From Borreliella andersonii (GTDB taxonomy: Bacteria > Spirochaetota > Spirochaetia > Borreliales > Borreliaceae), in NCBI RefSeq assembly GCF_032595875.1, contig NZ_CP132457.1:682001-746000 (forward strand): a stretch of DNA of 64,000 bases, in the 5' to 3' direction. The stretch's first letter is position 1; the number at the start of each line of letters is the position of its first letter. Position numbers and translations under genes: made by a program. This document shows positions 29,075 to 39,205 of this stretch, in pieces. Under the pieces are notes generated by a model. It ran no database searches and had not been told where the DNA came from. It saw only the letters and a list, made by a program, of their open reading frames with translations.

Positions 29075-29733
29075 TTTATTAGGTCCAATAGTTCAAGTGG
29101 GTTGTGTATTATATGTTTTGCTCCGCTTTCTTTTAATTCTTGAACGCTTCTAAATCCCCAGGAGACCCCTATTGGCATAAATCCAGCGTTTAGTGCAGTT
29201 AGCATGTCCACATCACTATCTCCAATATATGCAATTTCTTTTTTTTGGACATTTAATTCTAATATCATATCAAGGGCATTCTCAGGATCTGGCTTTGGTG
29301 GAAATTTTTTTGAATAACCTCTGATTTCAAAAAAAAATATATTTCCAAAAATATTTTTTACCAAATTTATTAATTCTTCGTGGTTCTTATTGCTTAAAAT
29401 TCCAATTGGAATGTTAAGTTTATTCATATTTTCTAGAAGGGCTTTTATGTTTTCGTATGGTTGTGTTTGGGATGAAAGATTTTTATTGTATTCTTTTACA
29501 AATTCTTTGTAAAGCTTTTCTTGTAAATTAGGGTTATTATATTCAAGAGATAATAGCTTTAGAGTGTCTATTACAAACTTATTAAATCCTCTGCCAACAA
29601 GAGCATTGAATTTGCTTAGTTCTATTTGACTGTATCCTAAGTTTAAAAGAGCAGAATTCATTGAGAATGCAATATCCATAATGCTATTTACTAGGGTTCC
29701 ATCCATATCAAAAATGCAGGCTTTGATTTTCAT
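29071..29733 (-). CDS. gph: HAD-family phosphatase, phosphoglycolate phosphatase-like
   Basis: The 220-residue protein has the HAD motifs: I, FDMDGTLVNS with the nucleophile and acid Asp; II, GILSNKN; III, Lys in KKFPPKPDPE; and IV, YIGDSDVDMLTA. The helical cap after motif I fits subfamily IA (Gph/PGMB). Substrate assignment to phosphoglycolate is by family only. It heads a minus-strand operon with three unknown genes. The start is 88 bp from a large palindrome in the divergent spacer with the ABC transporter. Confidence 0.9.
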   Translation of the reverse strand: MKIKACIFDMDGTLVNSIMDIAFSMNSALLNLGYSQIELSKFNALVGRGFNKFVIDTLKLLSLEYNNPNLQEKLYKEFVKEYNKNLSSQTQPYENIKALLENMNKLNIPIGILSNKNHEELINLVKNIFGNIFFFEIRGYSKKFPPKPDPENALDMILELNVQKKEIAYIGDSDVDMLTALNAGFMPIGVSWGFRSVQELKESGAKHIIHNPLELLDLIK

Positions 29734-29820
29734 AGTACTCTCTTTTACAATAGTTTGTTTATTCTTTTATTCTAACATTAATTTGCTCTCTTTATTAAAG
29801 TTTTTATATTTTAAGCATTT

Positions 29821-29871
29821 ATTATTTATTAGCAATAAATTATTCATAATAATTTATTGCTAATAAATAAT
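29821..29871. repeat. 51-bp perfect palindrome (24-bp arms, 3-bp centre) between gph and mglA
   Basis: Arm 29821-29844 is the exact reverse complement of 29848-29871, with CAT between. The core of each arm is TTTATTAGCAATAAATTATT or its complement. It precedes both divergent genes, so it is not a downstream terminator in the usual sense. It may be an operator, a cruciform-forming insulator, or a leader hairpin. Its length makes chance unlikely even at this AT content. Confidence 0.85.
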
Positions 29872-29992
29872 TTATTTTGTTTATTAAAATTTAAAATGCT
29901 ATTGAAAATATAAATTTTAAGCTTTATTATAATTCATTAGAATAGAATATTGTAAGGTCATTTGTATTTGATATTTATTAGGTTTAATCTTG

Positions 29993-31603
29993 ATGAAAGA
30001 AGATGTACTAGTATTAGAAAGTATTACAAAAAAGTATGGTGATTTTGTTGCCAATGATAATGTTTCTATTAAATTCAAGGCGGGTGAAGTTCACGCTATT
30101 CTTGGAGAAAATGGTGCTGGAAAGACTACCCTAATGAAAACTATTTATGGGATTCATCAAGTAGATAGTGGTCGAATTATTTTAAAAGGCCAAGAAATAA
30201 GCTTTAAGGATTCAAGTGAGGCTATTCGAAATGGAATTGGAATGGTTTTTCAACATTTTATGTTAATTCCGCAATTTACTGCTGTTCAAAACATTATTTT
30301 AGGGTATGAAAATTCAAAATTTGGTTTTCTTGACTACAAACAAGCTAGAAGAAAGATAAATTCTCTTTCGGAAAAGTATGGTTTAAAGATAGATTTAGAA
30401 AAAAAGGTTGAAGACTTGAGTGTTGGTATGGAGCAGAAAATAGAGATATTGAAAGTTCTTTATCGAAATGCAGATATTATTATTTTTGATGAACCTACGG
30501 CAGTGCTTGCTCCAAGTGAAGTTGATGACTTTATGAATATTTTAAAGGTACTCACTCAAGAAGGTCATACTGTAATACTTATTACTCATAAAATAAAAGA
30601 AATTAGATCTATTGCAAAGAAATGTACAATTATGCGTCTTGGGAAGGTTGTAAAAACTGTGAATATTGCTGATATTGATGACAAAGATCTTACAAGATTA
30701 ATGATAGGAAAAGAGGTTGCACTTCGCTCATCTAAAATTAAATTTGAAAATCATTTTAATGTTCTTGAAATAAAGAATTTAAGCGTTAAAGATGAGCGGG
30801 GGGTTTTAAAAGTTAAAGACGTTAATCTTGATCTTAGAAATGGAGAAATTCTTGGAATATCAGGTATTGAGGGGAGTGGTCAGGAGGATTTAGTTGATGC
30901 AATTTTGGGCTTGAAAAGTATATTTAAGGGCGATATTTTGAAAAAAAATTCTTCGGGCAGTTTAGAATCTTTAAAAGGTTTAACTATTAAACAAAGAATA
31001 GATAAAAAAATTGGAAATATTCCTTCAGACAGACAAAGGCACGGTCTTATTTTAGAATTCAATGTTATGCAAAATATTGGACTTAAAAGTTTTGATAATT
31101 CTAATTATTTGAAATTAAAAAAAATTCACTCAGAGAGTAATTTTGATTTAAAATTTAATTTTTTCAATTGTATTAAAAGACAATTTTATAAGATTAAAAG
31201 ACAATTTGTGGGGTTTGATCTTAATATTTTAAAAAAATTGAGTAATCAACTTGTAAGTTATTTTGATATTAGACCAAGAGATATTTTAAACAAAGTAAAG
31301 TATTTATCTGGAGGTAATCAGCAAAAAGTTATTGTTGCTCGTGAGATTAGTTTAGAGCCAGATATTCTTTTAGCCATTCAGCCTACAAGGGGTCTTGATG
31401 TTGGAGCTGTTGAAAATATTTACAAAAGAATAATAGAGCAAAGAGATGCTGGTAGATCTGTTTTATTGGTTTCTTTTGAGCTTGATGAGCTTGTTAATAT
31501 TTGCGACAGGATAGTTGTAATGCATGACGGAAGGATAGTAGGTATTTTAGAGGATAATTTTGATATTGGTGTTATTGGTAAAATGATGATAGGTTTAGGC
31601 TAA
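29993..31603 (+). CDS. mglA: ABC transporter ATP-binding protein, MglA/RbsA/NupO type
   Basis: The 536-residue protein holds two ABC domains in tandem. The first has Walker A GENGAGKTT, an LSVGMEQK signature and Walker B IIIFDEPTAVLAPSE. The second has a degenerate Walker A (GIEGSGQED) and LSGGNQQK, as in the sugar/nucleoside branch. An extra segment near residues 365-415 includes a 21-bp tandem duplication. With the two permeases downstream it forms an importer. Annotated for ribose/galactose, but the layout equals the Bmp/PnrA-linked nucleoside importers (NupOPQ). ATG 29993 is preferred over TTG 29990. A -10-like TATAAT lies at 29928-29933. Confidence 0.93.
   Translation: MKEDVLVLESITKKYGDFVANDNVSIKFKAGEVHAILGENGAGKTTLMKTIYGIHQVDSGRIILKGQEISFKDSSEAIRNGIGMVFQHFMLIPQFTAVQNIILGYENSKFGFLDYKQARRKINSLSEKYGLKIDLEKKVEDLSVGMEQKIEILKVLYRNADIIIFDEPTAVLAPSEVDDFMNILKVLTQEGHTVILITHKIKEIRSIAKKCTIMRLGKVVKTVNIADIDDKDLTRLMIGKEVALRSSKIKFENHFNVLEIKNLSVKDERGVLKVKDVNLDLRNGEILGISGIEGSGQEDLVDAILGLKSIFKGDILKKNSSGSLESLKGLTIKQRIDKKIGNIPSDRQRHGLILEFNVMQNIGLKSFDNSNYLKLKKIHSESNFDLKFNFFNCIKRQFYKIKRQFVGFDLNILKKLSNQLVSYFDIRPRDILNKVKYLSGGNQQKVIVAREISLEPDILLAIQPTRGLDVGAVENIYKRIIEQRDAGRSVLLVSFELDELVNICDRIVVMHDGRIVGILEDNFDIGVIGKMMIGLG
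31172..31207 (+). repeat. in-frame tandem repeat inside mglA (21-bp unit)
   Basis: ATTAAAAGACAATTT occurs at 31172-31186 and 31193-31207, a 21-bp period. It encodes IKRQFYK followed by IKRQFVG within an insertion between the halves of the second ABC domain. The multiple-of-three length keeps the frame, suggesting a slipped-strand duplication. Confidence 0.7.
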
Positions 31604-32755
31604 ATGAAAATTAGTAAAAATGTATTTAGTAAATTTATGTTGAAGTTTCTAAATTCTTCAGCATTTGTTAGTGTATTTGCTCTTCTTGTTGGGTTTTTAA
31701 TTGTTGGATTAGTGGTGATGGGGCTTGGTCATTCTCCTTTTAGAATGTATTTTATAATATTAGAAATTATATTTTCTTCTCCTAAACATTTAGGTTATGT
31801 TTTAAGTTATGCAGCTCCTTTGATTTTTACAGGGCTTTCTATTGGTGTTTCTTTAAAAGCGGGTCTTTTTAATATTGGGGTTGAAGGTCAGTTTATACTA
31901 GGTTCTATTATTGCTTTAATAGCATCAGTTTTGCTTGATTTGCCTCCAATTTTACATGTAATTACTATTTTTATTATCACTTTTTTGGTGTCAGGTAGTT
32001 TAGGAATTTTAATTGGATATTTAAAAGCTAAATTCAATATTAGCGAAGTAATTTCAGGAATAATGTTTAATTGGATATTATTCCATTTGAATAATCTAAT
32101 TTTAGATTTTAGTTTTATTAAAAGAGATAATAGTGATTTTTCAAAACCCATCAAAGAAAGTGCATATATTGATTTTTTAGGCTCTTGGAAGCTTTCACCG
32201 GAAGGTCTTGCTTATAGGTCTTCTCATCCTTTTATTAATGAGCTTTTAAAAGCGCCTCTTCATTTTGGAATAATTTTAGGTATAATTTTGGCTATTTTAA
32301 CATGGTTTTTGCTTAATAAAACTATTATTGGATTTAAAATAAATGCCACAGGAAGTAATATTGAAGCTTCAAGATGTATGGGTATTAATGTAAAGGCTGT
32401 GCTGATTTTTTCAATGTTTCTCTCAGCAGCTGTTGCAGGCCTTGCTGGTGCTATTCAACTTATGGGTGTTAATAAAGCTATATTTAAGCTTTCTTATATG
32501 GAAGGAATTGGTTTTAATGGGATAGCTGCTTCTCTTATGGGAAACAATTCGCCAATTGGCATAATATTTTCCAGTATTCTTTTTTCTATATTGCTTTATG
32601 GAAGCAGCAGGGTTCAAAGTTTAATGGGCCTTCCATCTTCAATTGTGTCTTTGATGATGGGAATAATTGTTCTGGTAATTTCTGCTAGCTATTTTTTAAA
32701 TAAAATTGTTTTAAAAGGTGTTAAGCGTGTCAAATGTAATAATATTCTTGATTAG
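31604..32755 (+). CDS. ABC transporter permease, BPD_transp_2 family (first permease)
   Basis: The 383-residue membrane protein has about ten helices. The ATG directly follows the mglA stop (TAAATG). Family segments include SYAAPLIFTGLSIGVSLKAGLFNIGVEGQF and INATGSNIEASRCMGINVK, the coupling region near residue 250 that contacts the ATPase, followed by AGLAGAIQLMGV. It is the longer NupP/YufP-like subunit. Together with the next gene it forms the heterodimeric channel. The older label rbsC reflects the family rather than a shown ribose substrate. Confidence 0.93.
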   Translation: MKISKNVFSKFMLKFLNSSAFVSVFALLVGFLIVGLVVMGLGHSPFRMYFIILEIIFSSPKHLGYVLSYAAPLIFTGLSIGVSLKAGLFNIGVEGQFILGSIIALIASVLLDLPPILHVITIFIITFLVSGSLGILIGYLKAKFNISEVISGIMFNWILFHLNNLILDFSFIKRDNSDFSKPIKESAYIDFLGSWKLSPEGLAYRSSHPFINELLKAPLHFGIILGIILAILTWFLLNKTIIGFKINATGSNIEASRCMGINVKAVLIFSMFLSAAVAGLAGAIQLMGVNKAIFKLSYMEGIGFNGIAASLMGNNSPIGIIFSSILFSILLYGSSRVQSLMGLPSSIVSLMMGIIVLVISASYFLNKIVLKGVKRVKCNNILD

Positions 32756-33653
32756 TGAAACTCTAATAAATTCCCAAACCTTAATTTTAGCTGGCCTTGG
32801 CGGTCTCATAAGCGAGAAAAGTGGAATTATTAATATTGGACTTGAGGGAATAATGACAATAGGAGCATTTTCAGGAGCTGCGGTTGCATATTTTACAAAT
32901 GATCCGCTGTTTTCAATTTTTGCTGGTGGGTTAGCAGGGCTTGTGCTTGCTATTTTGCATGCTGTTTTTACAATTTTTTTAAAATCAGATCAAATTATAA
33001 CTGGAATGGCACTTAATTTTTTAGGACCCGCTATTGCTGTTTTTATAAGTACTTTAATTTTTTCTTCTATTTCAACTCCGCCTATAGAAATAAAGTTGCC
33101 GATACTTTTTGATGGAGTTTTAAACAAAACATCTTTTATTTTTCAAATTTTTGGTAAAAGATATTCCGTATACATTGCAATCCTAAGTGTAGTTTTATTT
33201 CATATTGTTTTCAAATACACTAAAATTGGGCTTAGAATTAATGCTAGCGGTGAAAATCCAGAGGTATTGGAGTCTGTTGGAGTTAGTGTAAATAAAATTA
33301 GGTTTTTTTGTGTTCTTTTGAGCGGTTTTTTGGCAGGAGTTTCAGGCGCTGTTCTTACAACGGTGGTTGCATCAAGTTATGTACAAGGGGTTACAGGCGG
33401 ACAAGGCTTTATTGCCATCGTAATGTTAATTTTTGGAAAATGGACGCCTTTGGGAGTTTTAATGGGCAGTTTTTTGTTTTCATTTGTAAAAACTTTAGCA
33501 ATTGTTTTGGTTCAATTACCCTTTCTGTCTTTAATAATGCCTCCCAAGATGTTGGTTATTACTCCATATTTAATTATTATTTTAAGTCTTATATTTTTTT
33601 CAAAAAGAAATTATGCGCCTAAGTTCTTAGGAATACCCTATAAAAAGCATTAG
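32727..33653 (+). CDS. ABC transporter permease, BPD_transp_2 family (second permease)
   Basis: The 308-residue permease has GLGGLISEKSGIINIGLEGIM at the start and the ATPase-coupling motif LRINASGENPEVLESVGVSV near residue 175, then AGVSGAVLT. GTG 32727 is chosen because AAAAGG at 32713-32718 lies 8 nt upstream; GTG 32718 overlaps that site. It overlaps the first permease gene by 29 bp. It is NupQ/YufQ-like. No substrate-binding protein is encoded here; in Borrelia the unlinked Bmp lipoproteins are the plausible partners. Confidence 0.92.
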   Translation: MSNVIIFLISETLINSQTLILAGLGGLISEKSGIINIGLEGIMTIGAFSGAAVAYFTNDPLFSIFAGGLAGLVLAILHAVFTIFLKSDQIITGMALNFLGPAIAVFISTLIFSSISTPPIEIKLPILFDGVLNKTSFIFQIFGKRYSVYIAILSVVLFHIVFKYTKIGLRINASGENPEVLESVGVSVNKIRFFCVLLSGFLAGVSGAVLTTVVASSYVQGVTGGQGFIAIVMLIFGKWTPLGVLMGSFLFSFVKTLAIVLVQLPFLSLIMPPKMLVITPYLIIILSLIFFSKRNYAPKFLGIPYKKH

Positions 33654-33808
33654 CAGTTAATAATAGTTTATAATTTGCTTTTCATATTGTGAAAATTCTT
33701 TTAATTATTTTAAGAGATTTTGATTTTTTGCTGTAAGCTTTTTTTTGATATCCTTTAGTCTTGAGTTTGTTTGATTAAATAAGTAGGTGATTTGTGAGGT
33801 AGTTTGTT

Positions 33809-36073
33809 ATGTTGTTGAAACTTAAATACAGGTTTGTTGGATTTTTATTATTGTTTTTAATTTTTACATTGTTGCTTTTTTCCATGATTTTTGAATTTGT
33901 TTTATGCGGTTATTTAGAAGATTACTATAAGCAGCTTACAAGGGCACAAGTAAGAAGGGCAGCTTTTTCTACGCAATCTTTTTTAGATACCTTGTATGTA
34001 ATAATCAGCGGAGCAGCTTCTAATTTGGCACTTGAAACCATATCAGAATTTGCAATTTCTGAGAATAGAGGAAAAGATTTCTCTGAGTCGGAATTGATAG
34101 ATTTAAGAAAAAATTCAAAATTTGTTATTGATTCTGTAAAGGTGAGTAAAAAATATCGGCAATACTTATACAATTTTATGTCCAATCTTAAAAATGATAC
34201 TTTTTTTGAAGAGTTCGCTTTTTTTGACTTTGAAGGAAGAATAATTGTTAGCACAAGACATGAGAATAACATGGATTTCGGTCATTCTGAGGCTAATACC
34301 AGTTACTTTAAAAAAGCTGTTGATGATTATAGGCAAAACCAATTAAAATTTATAGGCTGGTATTCAAATCTTTCCGAAGGAATAGCCGCAGAGGTTGCTA
34401 TTAGGTCTAGACAAAGCGAAAAAAAGGCTTTTGCAATAATTGTGCCTGTATACTCTCCAGAAGATAAACTTGTTTGTGGGTATTTGGCTGGATATTTGCT
34501 TAATGATATTTTAGCAGATAGTTTTGATAGATTTAGATTCGGTTTTTATAAAAGAGGTAATTTTATTTATGTGGATCCCAATAATATAGCAGTTAATCCT
34601 TTTGAAGAATACAATGAAACCAGTAGGGTTAGTTCTAAATTTTTAAATGTTCTTAAAGATGTTTTTTCTAAGCCACCTCTTTTATCAAATGTTCCTACTG
34701 AAGTGTCGGTTTACACTATTGATAGAATATTTTTATCCGAAATGGGAGAAGAGTGTTATTATGCGCTGTTGCCCATAAGTAGTAAGTTGGGAGAAAAGAG
34801 TGGAGTGCTTATTGCTCGACTTCCCTATAAAGATATTTATGGAGTAATATCTAGTCTAAGATTTCAGTATATCTTGTATTCTGTCTTAGGTATTGTTGCA
34901 TTAAGCCTTGTTCTTTTAATGAGAATAGATAGGATTATTAGTTTTCGTCTAAATGCAATTAGAGTTTTAGTTCAAGATATGGTTAAAGGGAATTTAAATA
35001 AAGATTATGCTCTTGATGATAATGATAATGTTTTTGACGAGCTTGGAATGTTGAGTCTTCGGGTTGTGAAAATGAAAAAAGCTATTTCTGTAGCGATTGC
35101 AAGTGTTTTGAGAAATATTAGTTATGTAAATAAGGCAAGTTTAGAAGTTGCCAGCTCAAGTCAAAATTTAAGTTCTAGTGCGTTACAGCAGGCATCTGCT
35201 CTTGAGGAAATGTCAGCTAATGTTGAGCAAATAGCCTCAGGTGTCAATATGAGTGCCAATAATTCTTATGAAACAGAGCAAATAGCTTTAAAGACAAATG
35301 AAAATTCTCAGATAGGCGGTAAGGCTGTAGAGGAGTCTGTTGTTGCTATGCAAGATATTGTAGAGAAAGTTAGTGTTATTGAAGAGATAGCTAGAAAGAC
35401 CAATTTGCTTGCTTTGAATGCGGCCATTGAAGCTGCAAGAGCAGGTGATGAGGGAAAGGGATTTGCTGTTGTGGCTAGTGAGATTAGAAAGTTGGCTGAT
35501 CTGAGTAAAATTTCAGCTCTTGAGATTGGAGAACTAGTTGAAGATAACTCTAAAGTAGCAACTGAAGCAGGAATGATCTTTAAAGAAATGTTACCTGAAA
35601 TAGAAGAAACGGCTAATCTTGTTAAGAAGATTTCAGAAGGTAGCTCTAAACAAAGCGATCAGATTGCTCAATTTAAAATGGCCTTAGACCAGGTTGGAGA
35701 AGTTGTTCAGTCTTCAGCTTCAAGTAGTGAGCAACTTTCTAGTATGTCCGATAAAATGTTAGAAAAGTCTAAAGAGCTCAGAAAATCTGTATTATTTTTT
35801 AAAATTAAAGATTCTACGATTGAAAGTCTGGAAGAAGACGATTATGACTTTAGGCTAATGGATTGTCCTGAAAATTCTTTTAATAAAGATGAAAATCAAA
35901 GTTTGAAAAGCAATGAAATTTCTACTTCAAATGGTAGTGGGTATAATAACTATTCTTTAGATATTGAAAGCGAGCCTTCTGTAAGAACTATTAATAAGCG
36001 TGTTGATCCTAAAAAGGCTATTGATATTGCTGATAAGGATTTAAATTTTGATGATGATTTTTCAGAGTTTTAG
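33809..36073 (+). CDS. mcp4: methyl-accepting chemotaxis protein (MCP-4 type)
   Basis: The 754-residue receptor has a membrane helix at ~9-30, a large periplasmic sensor (about 35-345, Cache-like layout), a second helix ~350-370, a HAMP domain, and a long cytoplasmic signalling coiled coil. The conserved tip is [26 protein letters not shown]. The final ~90 residues are acidic and low in complexity, ending FDDDFSEF rather than a CheR-binding NWETF pentapeptide. GAGGT (33796-33800) supports ATG 33809. It is followed closely by a paralogous receptor. Confidence 0.95.
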   Translation: MLLKLKYRFVGFLLLFLIFTLLLFSMIFEFVLCGYLEDYYKQLTRAQVRRAAFSTQSFLDTLYVIISGAASNLALETISEFAISENRGKDFSESELIDLRKNSKFVIDSVKVSKKYRQYLYNFMSNLKNDTFFEEFAFFDFEGRIIVSTRHENNMDFGHSEANTSYFKKAVDDYRQNQLKFIGWYSNLSEGIAAEVAIRSRQSEKKAFAIIVPVYSPEDKLVCGYLAGYLLNDILADSFDRFRFGFYKRGNFIYVDPNNIAVNPFEEYNETSRVSSKFLNVLKDVFSKPPLLSNVPTEVSVYTIDRIFLSEMGEECYYALLPISSKLGEKSGVLIARLPYKDIYGVISSLRFQYILYSVLGIVALSLVLLMRIDRIISFRLNAIRVLVQDMVKGNLNKDYALDDNDNVFDELGMLSLRVVKMKKAISVAIASVLRNISYVNKASLEVASSSQNLSSSALQQASALEEMSANVEQIASGVNMSANNSYETEQIALKTNENSQIGGKAVEESVVAMQDIVEKVSVIEEIARKTNLLALNAAIEAARAGDEGKGFAVVASEIRKLADLSKISALEIGELVEDNSKVATEAGMIFKEMLPEIEETANLVKKISEGSSKQSDQIAQFKMALDQVGEVVQSSASSSEQLSSMSDKMLEKSKELRKSVLFFKIKDSTIESLEEDDYDFRLMDCPENSFNKDENQSLKSNEISTSNGSGYNNYSLDIESEPSVRTINKRVDPKKAIDIADKDLNFDDDFSEF

Positions 36074-36102
36074 AATTTATTTTTTGTGAAAAGGTGGTTA
36101 GT

Positions 36103-38004
36103 ATGAAGCTGAAAGCTAGGATGTTGCTACTTGTTCTTGTTCTTATAGCATTCTTTATATCAATTCTGTTTTTTATTTTTGGAATGTTGATTAATACTAA
36201 ATTGGTAGATCAACAGTTTGATCTTATGATAAATCTTATTGGAAACATCAAAAATTCTTTTAACCTTTATATTTCTTCAATGGAAGAGAAAGTTAGGGTT
36301 AGTTCCATGTATTTCAACTCTGCTGAAAAGTTTAATGAGGCCAGTAAAATTAAATCCAAAAGGTTAAGTTTTATTTCAGATCAATCTGAAATTCTTGTTA
36401 AAACCGGTAGTAATATGATGGTTACAAACAAAAAAGGCGACATAGTTTTTACTACGGCCGTTAGGGATAATAGCGATTTTGGCAAGTCTATTGGGGATAG
36501 AGAATATTTTACAAAACTTAAAGAGTCTCAAAGCATTGTTTACAATTCCTTTGTCATGTTGGCAGATCCTGGATCTATTGAAGAGTCTTTAGTTAGAGAT
36601 ATCTCCAAGATAAAAAATAAAAAAGGCCAAATTCCTTACATATTAATAGGTATACCATTAAGAGATTTTGAAACAGGTGATATTTTTGGTTATTTTATGT
36701 TTTTCTATTCAATGGATTATGTATATAGGTCTTTTAGAGGAATTAATTTTGGAATACTTTCTAGCGGTCGTGCTTTAGCTTATGATACTACGGGTAGATT
36801 ATTGGTTCACCATACAGTATTGCCAGGGGATGTTTTGACTGATATTAGCGCTTCTTATTCCAATATTATTAAGAAAACAGCTGAAGATTTGTTGCAAAAG
36901 AATCAAGAAATTTCAACTGTTTATTATTATGATCCTAATAGCAGTAAAAAATATGTGGGAATTAGTCAAAAGGTGTTATTAAACTTGTCTAATAATAAGT
37001 TTATTCTTTTAATTAGAACTTCAGAGGATGATTTTTATTACATGTCGCGAGTTACAACTATAATCTTAGGTATTAGCTTTGCGTTTACATTATTTATTCT
37101 TGCTATTGCAACTCTTTATCTTGTGAAAAGATTAAGCGCTTCTTTAAATAAGATACTGAAATATTCTGAGCGACTTGCCTCTGGTAATTTTACTGCTGAT
37201 TTTAATTTTGGTAAATGGTATACTGTAGAGCTTTATAGCCTGTACGAAGGTCTTGAACAATTGAGAACTAATTTTTCTTCAGTTGCAAAAGGAGTTATTG
37301 AAAATCTAGATTATCTTTATGAAAATGCGATTCAAATAGCAAATGCAAGCCAGAATTTGAGTTCTGGTGCTGTTGAACAGGCTTCTACTTTAGAGCAAAT
37401 GACGGCAAATATTGAGCAAATATCACAAGGTGTTTCTGAGAATACTGAAAATGCAGCTACTACTGAAAAAATTGCTGTTAATACTAATGAAAGGACTAAA
37501 GAGGGGCATAAGTCCGTTGTTAAAGCTATTGAGGCAATGACTGTAATTACTGAAAAAATTGGAATTATTGATGAAATAACAAGACAAACCAATTTACTTG
37601 CTTTAAATGCCTCAATTGAAGCTGCACGAGTAGGAGAAAAAGGCAAGGGGTTTGAAGTGGTAGCTGCTGAGGTTAGAAAGCTTGCAGATCAAAGCAAAGA
37701 ATCGGCAAGAGAGATTATTGATATTGCAAACAGAAGTTTAACTGTTGCAAGTCGTGCTGGGGAGAATTTTGAACAAATAGTTCCTGGTATGGAACAAACT
37801 GCAAGACTTGTGAAAAATATTTCTAATGAAAGTTATAAGCAAAGCGTTCAAATAGAGCAATTTAAAAATGCAATAGAGCAGGTTAGTCAATTAGTCCAGA
37901 CCACAGCTTCAAGTAGTGAAGAGCTTTCTGCAATGTCTGAAAAGATGTTAGAGAGTGTAAAAGATTTAAAAGAATCTGTTGATTACTTTAAGATAGAAAA
38001 GTAA
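36103..38004 (+). CDS. mcp5: methyl-accepting chemotaxis protein (MCP-5 type)
   Basis: The 633-residue receptor parallels its neighbour: membrane helix at ~8-30, periplasmic sensor to ~310, second helix ~320-345, HAMP, then the signalling domain. The hairpin tip reads [26 protein letters not shown], differing from the near-invariant [10 protein letters not shown] at three sites (Ser, Val and, just after, Glu for Ala in GFEVV). AAAAGGTGG at 36088-36096 supports ATG 36103 over the in-frame GTG 36094. It probably shares a transcript with the upstream receptor (29-bp gap) and ends at a strong terminator. Confidence 0.95.
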   Translation: MKLKARMLLLVLVLIAFFISILFFIFGMLINTKLVDQQFDLMINLIGNIKNSFNLYISSMEEKVRVSSMYFNSAEKFNEASKIKSKRLSFISDQSEILVKTGSNMMVTNKKGDIVFTTAVRDNSDFGKSIGDREYFTKLKESQSIVYNSFVMLADPGSIEESLVRDISKIKNKKGQIPYILIGIPLRDFETGDIFGYFMFFYSMDYVYRSFRGINFGILSSGRALAYDTTGRLLVHHTVLPGDVLTDISASYSNIIKKTAEDLLQKNQEISTVYYYDPNSSKKYVGISQKVLLNLSNNKFILLIRTSEDDFYYMSRVTTIILGISFAFTLFILAIATLYLVKRLSASLNKILKYSERLASGNFTADFNFGKWYTVELYSLYEGLEQLRTNFSSVAKGVIENLDYLYENAIQIANASQNLSSGAVEQASTLEQMTANIEQISQGVSENTENAATTEKIAVNTNERTKEGHKSVVKAIEAMTVITEKIGIIDEITRQTNLLALNASIEAARVGEKGKGFEVVAAEVRKLADQSKESAREIIDIANRSLTVASRAGENFEQIVPGMEQTARLVKNISNESYKQSVQIEQFKNAIEQVSQLVQTTASSSEELSAMSEKMLESVKDLKESVDYFKIEK

Positions 38005-38035
38005 GTTAGAAGATTTGAAAATCTTCTAACTTTTT
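38005..38035 (+). terminator. terminator after the mcp pair
   Basis: GTTAGAAGATTT (38005-38016) is complementary to 38019-38030. With a realistic 4-nt TGAA loop this gives an 11-bp stem, followed by TTTTT. It lies immediately after the stop and ends 10 bp before the convergent mnmA stop. Confidence 0.88.
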
Positions 38036-38044
38036 GGCATATTA

Positions 38045-39112
38045 TTATTCTATAATTTTGAAAATTTTAGCACCTCCTAGGCATTCTGTATTTTTATAAA
38101 AAATTGTAAATTGCCCCGGGGAGATTCCACTATCTTTTTTGTTTAAAGAAATTTCCATTAAATTATTTGTAATAAGTTTTAATTTACATGAGTATTTCTT
38201 TTCACCATGTCTTATTTTAATTTTGAAATTTTCAAAAGTTGAAGGTGTATCGTTTATCCAATGTATTTCGTGAACTAAAAATTTGCGTTTTGCTTGTTTT
38301 AAATAATTTTCGTTATGGGATATATATATAATGTTGTTTTCTAGGTCTTTTTCTATAACGAACCATGGTCCGTTGCTAAGCCTTATTCCTCTTCTTTGTC
38401 CGATTGTAAAAAACCAATATCCGTTATGAATTCCTATTATTTTTCCTGTTTCTTTTTCAATTATGTTCCCTTTTTTCTCGCCAAGATGATATTTGATAAA
38501 TTCGTTATATTTAATTTTTCCTAAAAAGCAAATACCTTGACTATCTTTTCTATCTTTGTTGGGTAAATTTATATTTTTAGCTATTTGTCTTACTTCGCTT
38601 TTAAGCAATGTTCCTAAGGGGAAGCATAGCCGTGACATTTGTTTTTGGGAGAGGTGAGATAAAAAGTAGCTTTGGTCTTTAACTTTATCTTTTGCTTGTT
38701 TTAAAAAAAAATTATTTTCTTTTCTTTGTATTTTAGCGTAATGTCCTGTTACAACCAAATCATATTGGCTATTAATTTTTTCAAAAAATGCTCCAAACTT
38801 TATCCTTTGATTACAAAAAATATCTGGACTTGGAGTATTACCATTTTTAAGCTCTTCGATGGTATAGTTTACTACTTTGTTATAATATTCTTTTTGAAAG
38901 TTTATTATTTCATACGGCACATTAAATTTGTTGCATATAGCTTCAACATAATTTAAATCTTCTTGCCAAGGGCAATTTCCAATATAAGATAGTTCATCTT
39001 CAACCCAGATTTTTAAATAGTAGCATTTTATATTTGAATATCCTCTGTTTATAATTCTATAAAGGGCAACAGAGCTGTCAACTCCTCCAGATAAAAGTAC
39101 GGCTATTTTCAT
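38045..39112 (-). CDS. mnmA: MnmA, tRNA-uridine 2-sulfurtransferase
   Basis: The 355-residue enzyme thiolates U34 of tRNA-Lys, -Glu and -Gln. The PP-loop ATP site SGGVDSS is at residues 8-14. The nucleophile region [13 protein letters not shown] and the second catalytic cysteine in SQGICFLGK are both present. The C-terminal domain includes [12 protein letters not shown] and GGAKI. It is a single minus-strand gene between the chemoreceptors and the mevalonate operon. Confidence 0.97.
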   Translation of the reverse strand: MKIAVLLSGGVDSSVALYRIINRGYSNIKCYYLKIWVEDELSYIGNCPWQEDLNYVEAICNKFNVPYEIINFQKEYYNKVVNYTIEELKNGNTPSPDIFCNQRIKFGAFFEKINSQYDLVVTGHYAKIQRKENNFFLKQAKDKVKDQSYFLSHLSQKQMSRLCFPLGTLLKSEVRQIAKNINLPNKDRKDSQGICFLGKIKYNEFIKYHLGEKKGNIIEKETGKIIGIHNGYWFFTIGQRRGIRLSNGPWFVIEKDLENNIIYISHNENYLKQAKRKFLVHEIHWINDTPSTFENFKIKIRHGEKKYSCKLKLITNNLMEISLNKKDSGISPGQFTIFYKNTECLGGAKIFKIIE

Positions 39113-39146
39113 AAACTTCCATTTTTAGGTTTTATTATATAAGATT

Positions 39147-39175
39147 TTGCTAATTTTTGTAAATTATAATATAAT
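39147..39175 (+). promoter_or_regulatory. promoter of the mevalonate operon
   Basis: TTGCTA (39147-39152) and TATAAT (39170-39175) are spaced 17 bp apart. A second overlapping TATAAT lies at 39165-39170. The -10 is 30 bp upstream of the mvaS ATG, whose ribosome-binding site GGGGAA is at 39197-39202. No other promoter of this quality appears before the end of mvaK1. Confidence 0.7.
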
Positions 39176-39205
39176 ACTTAAGTCTATTAATTCATTGGGG
39201 AATAT

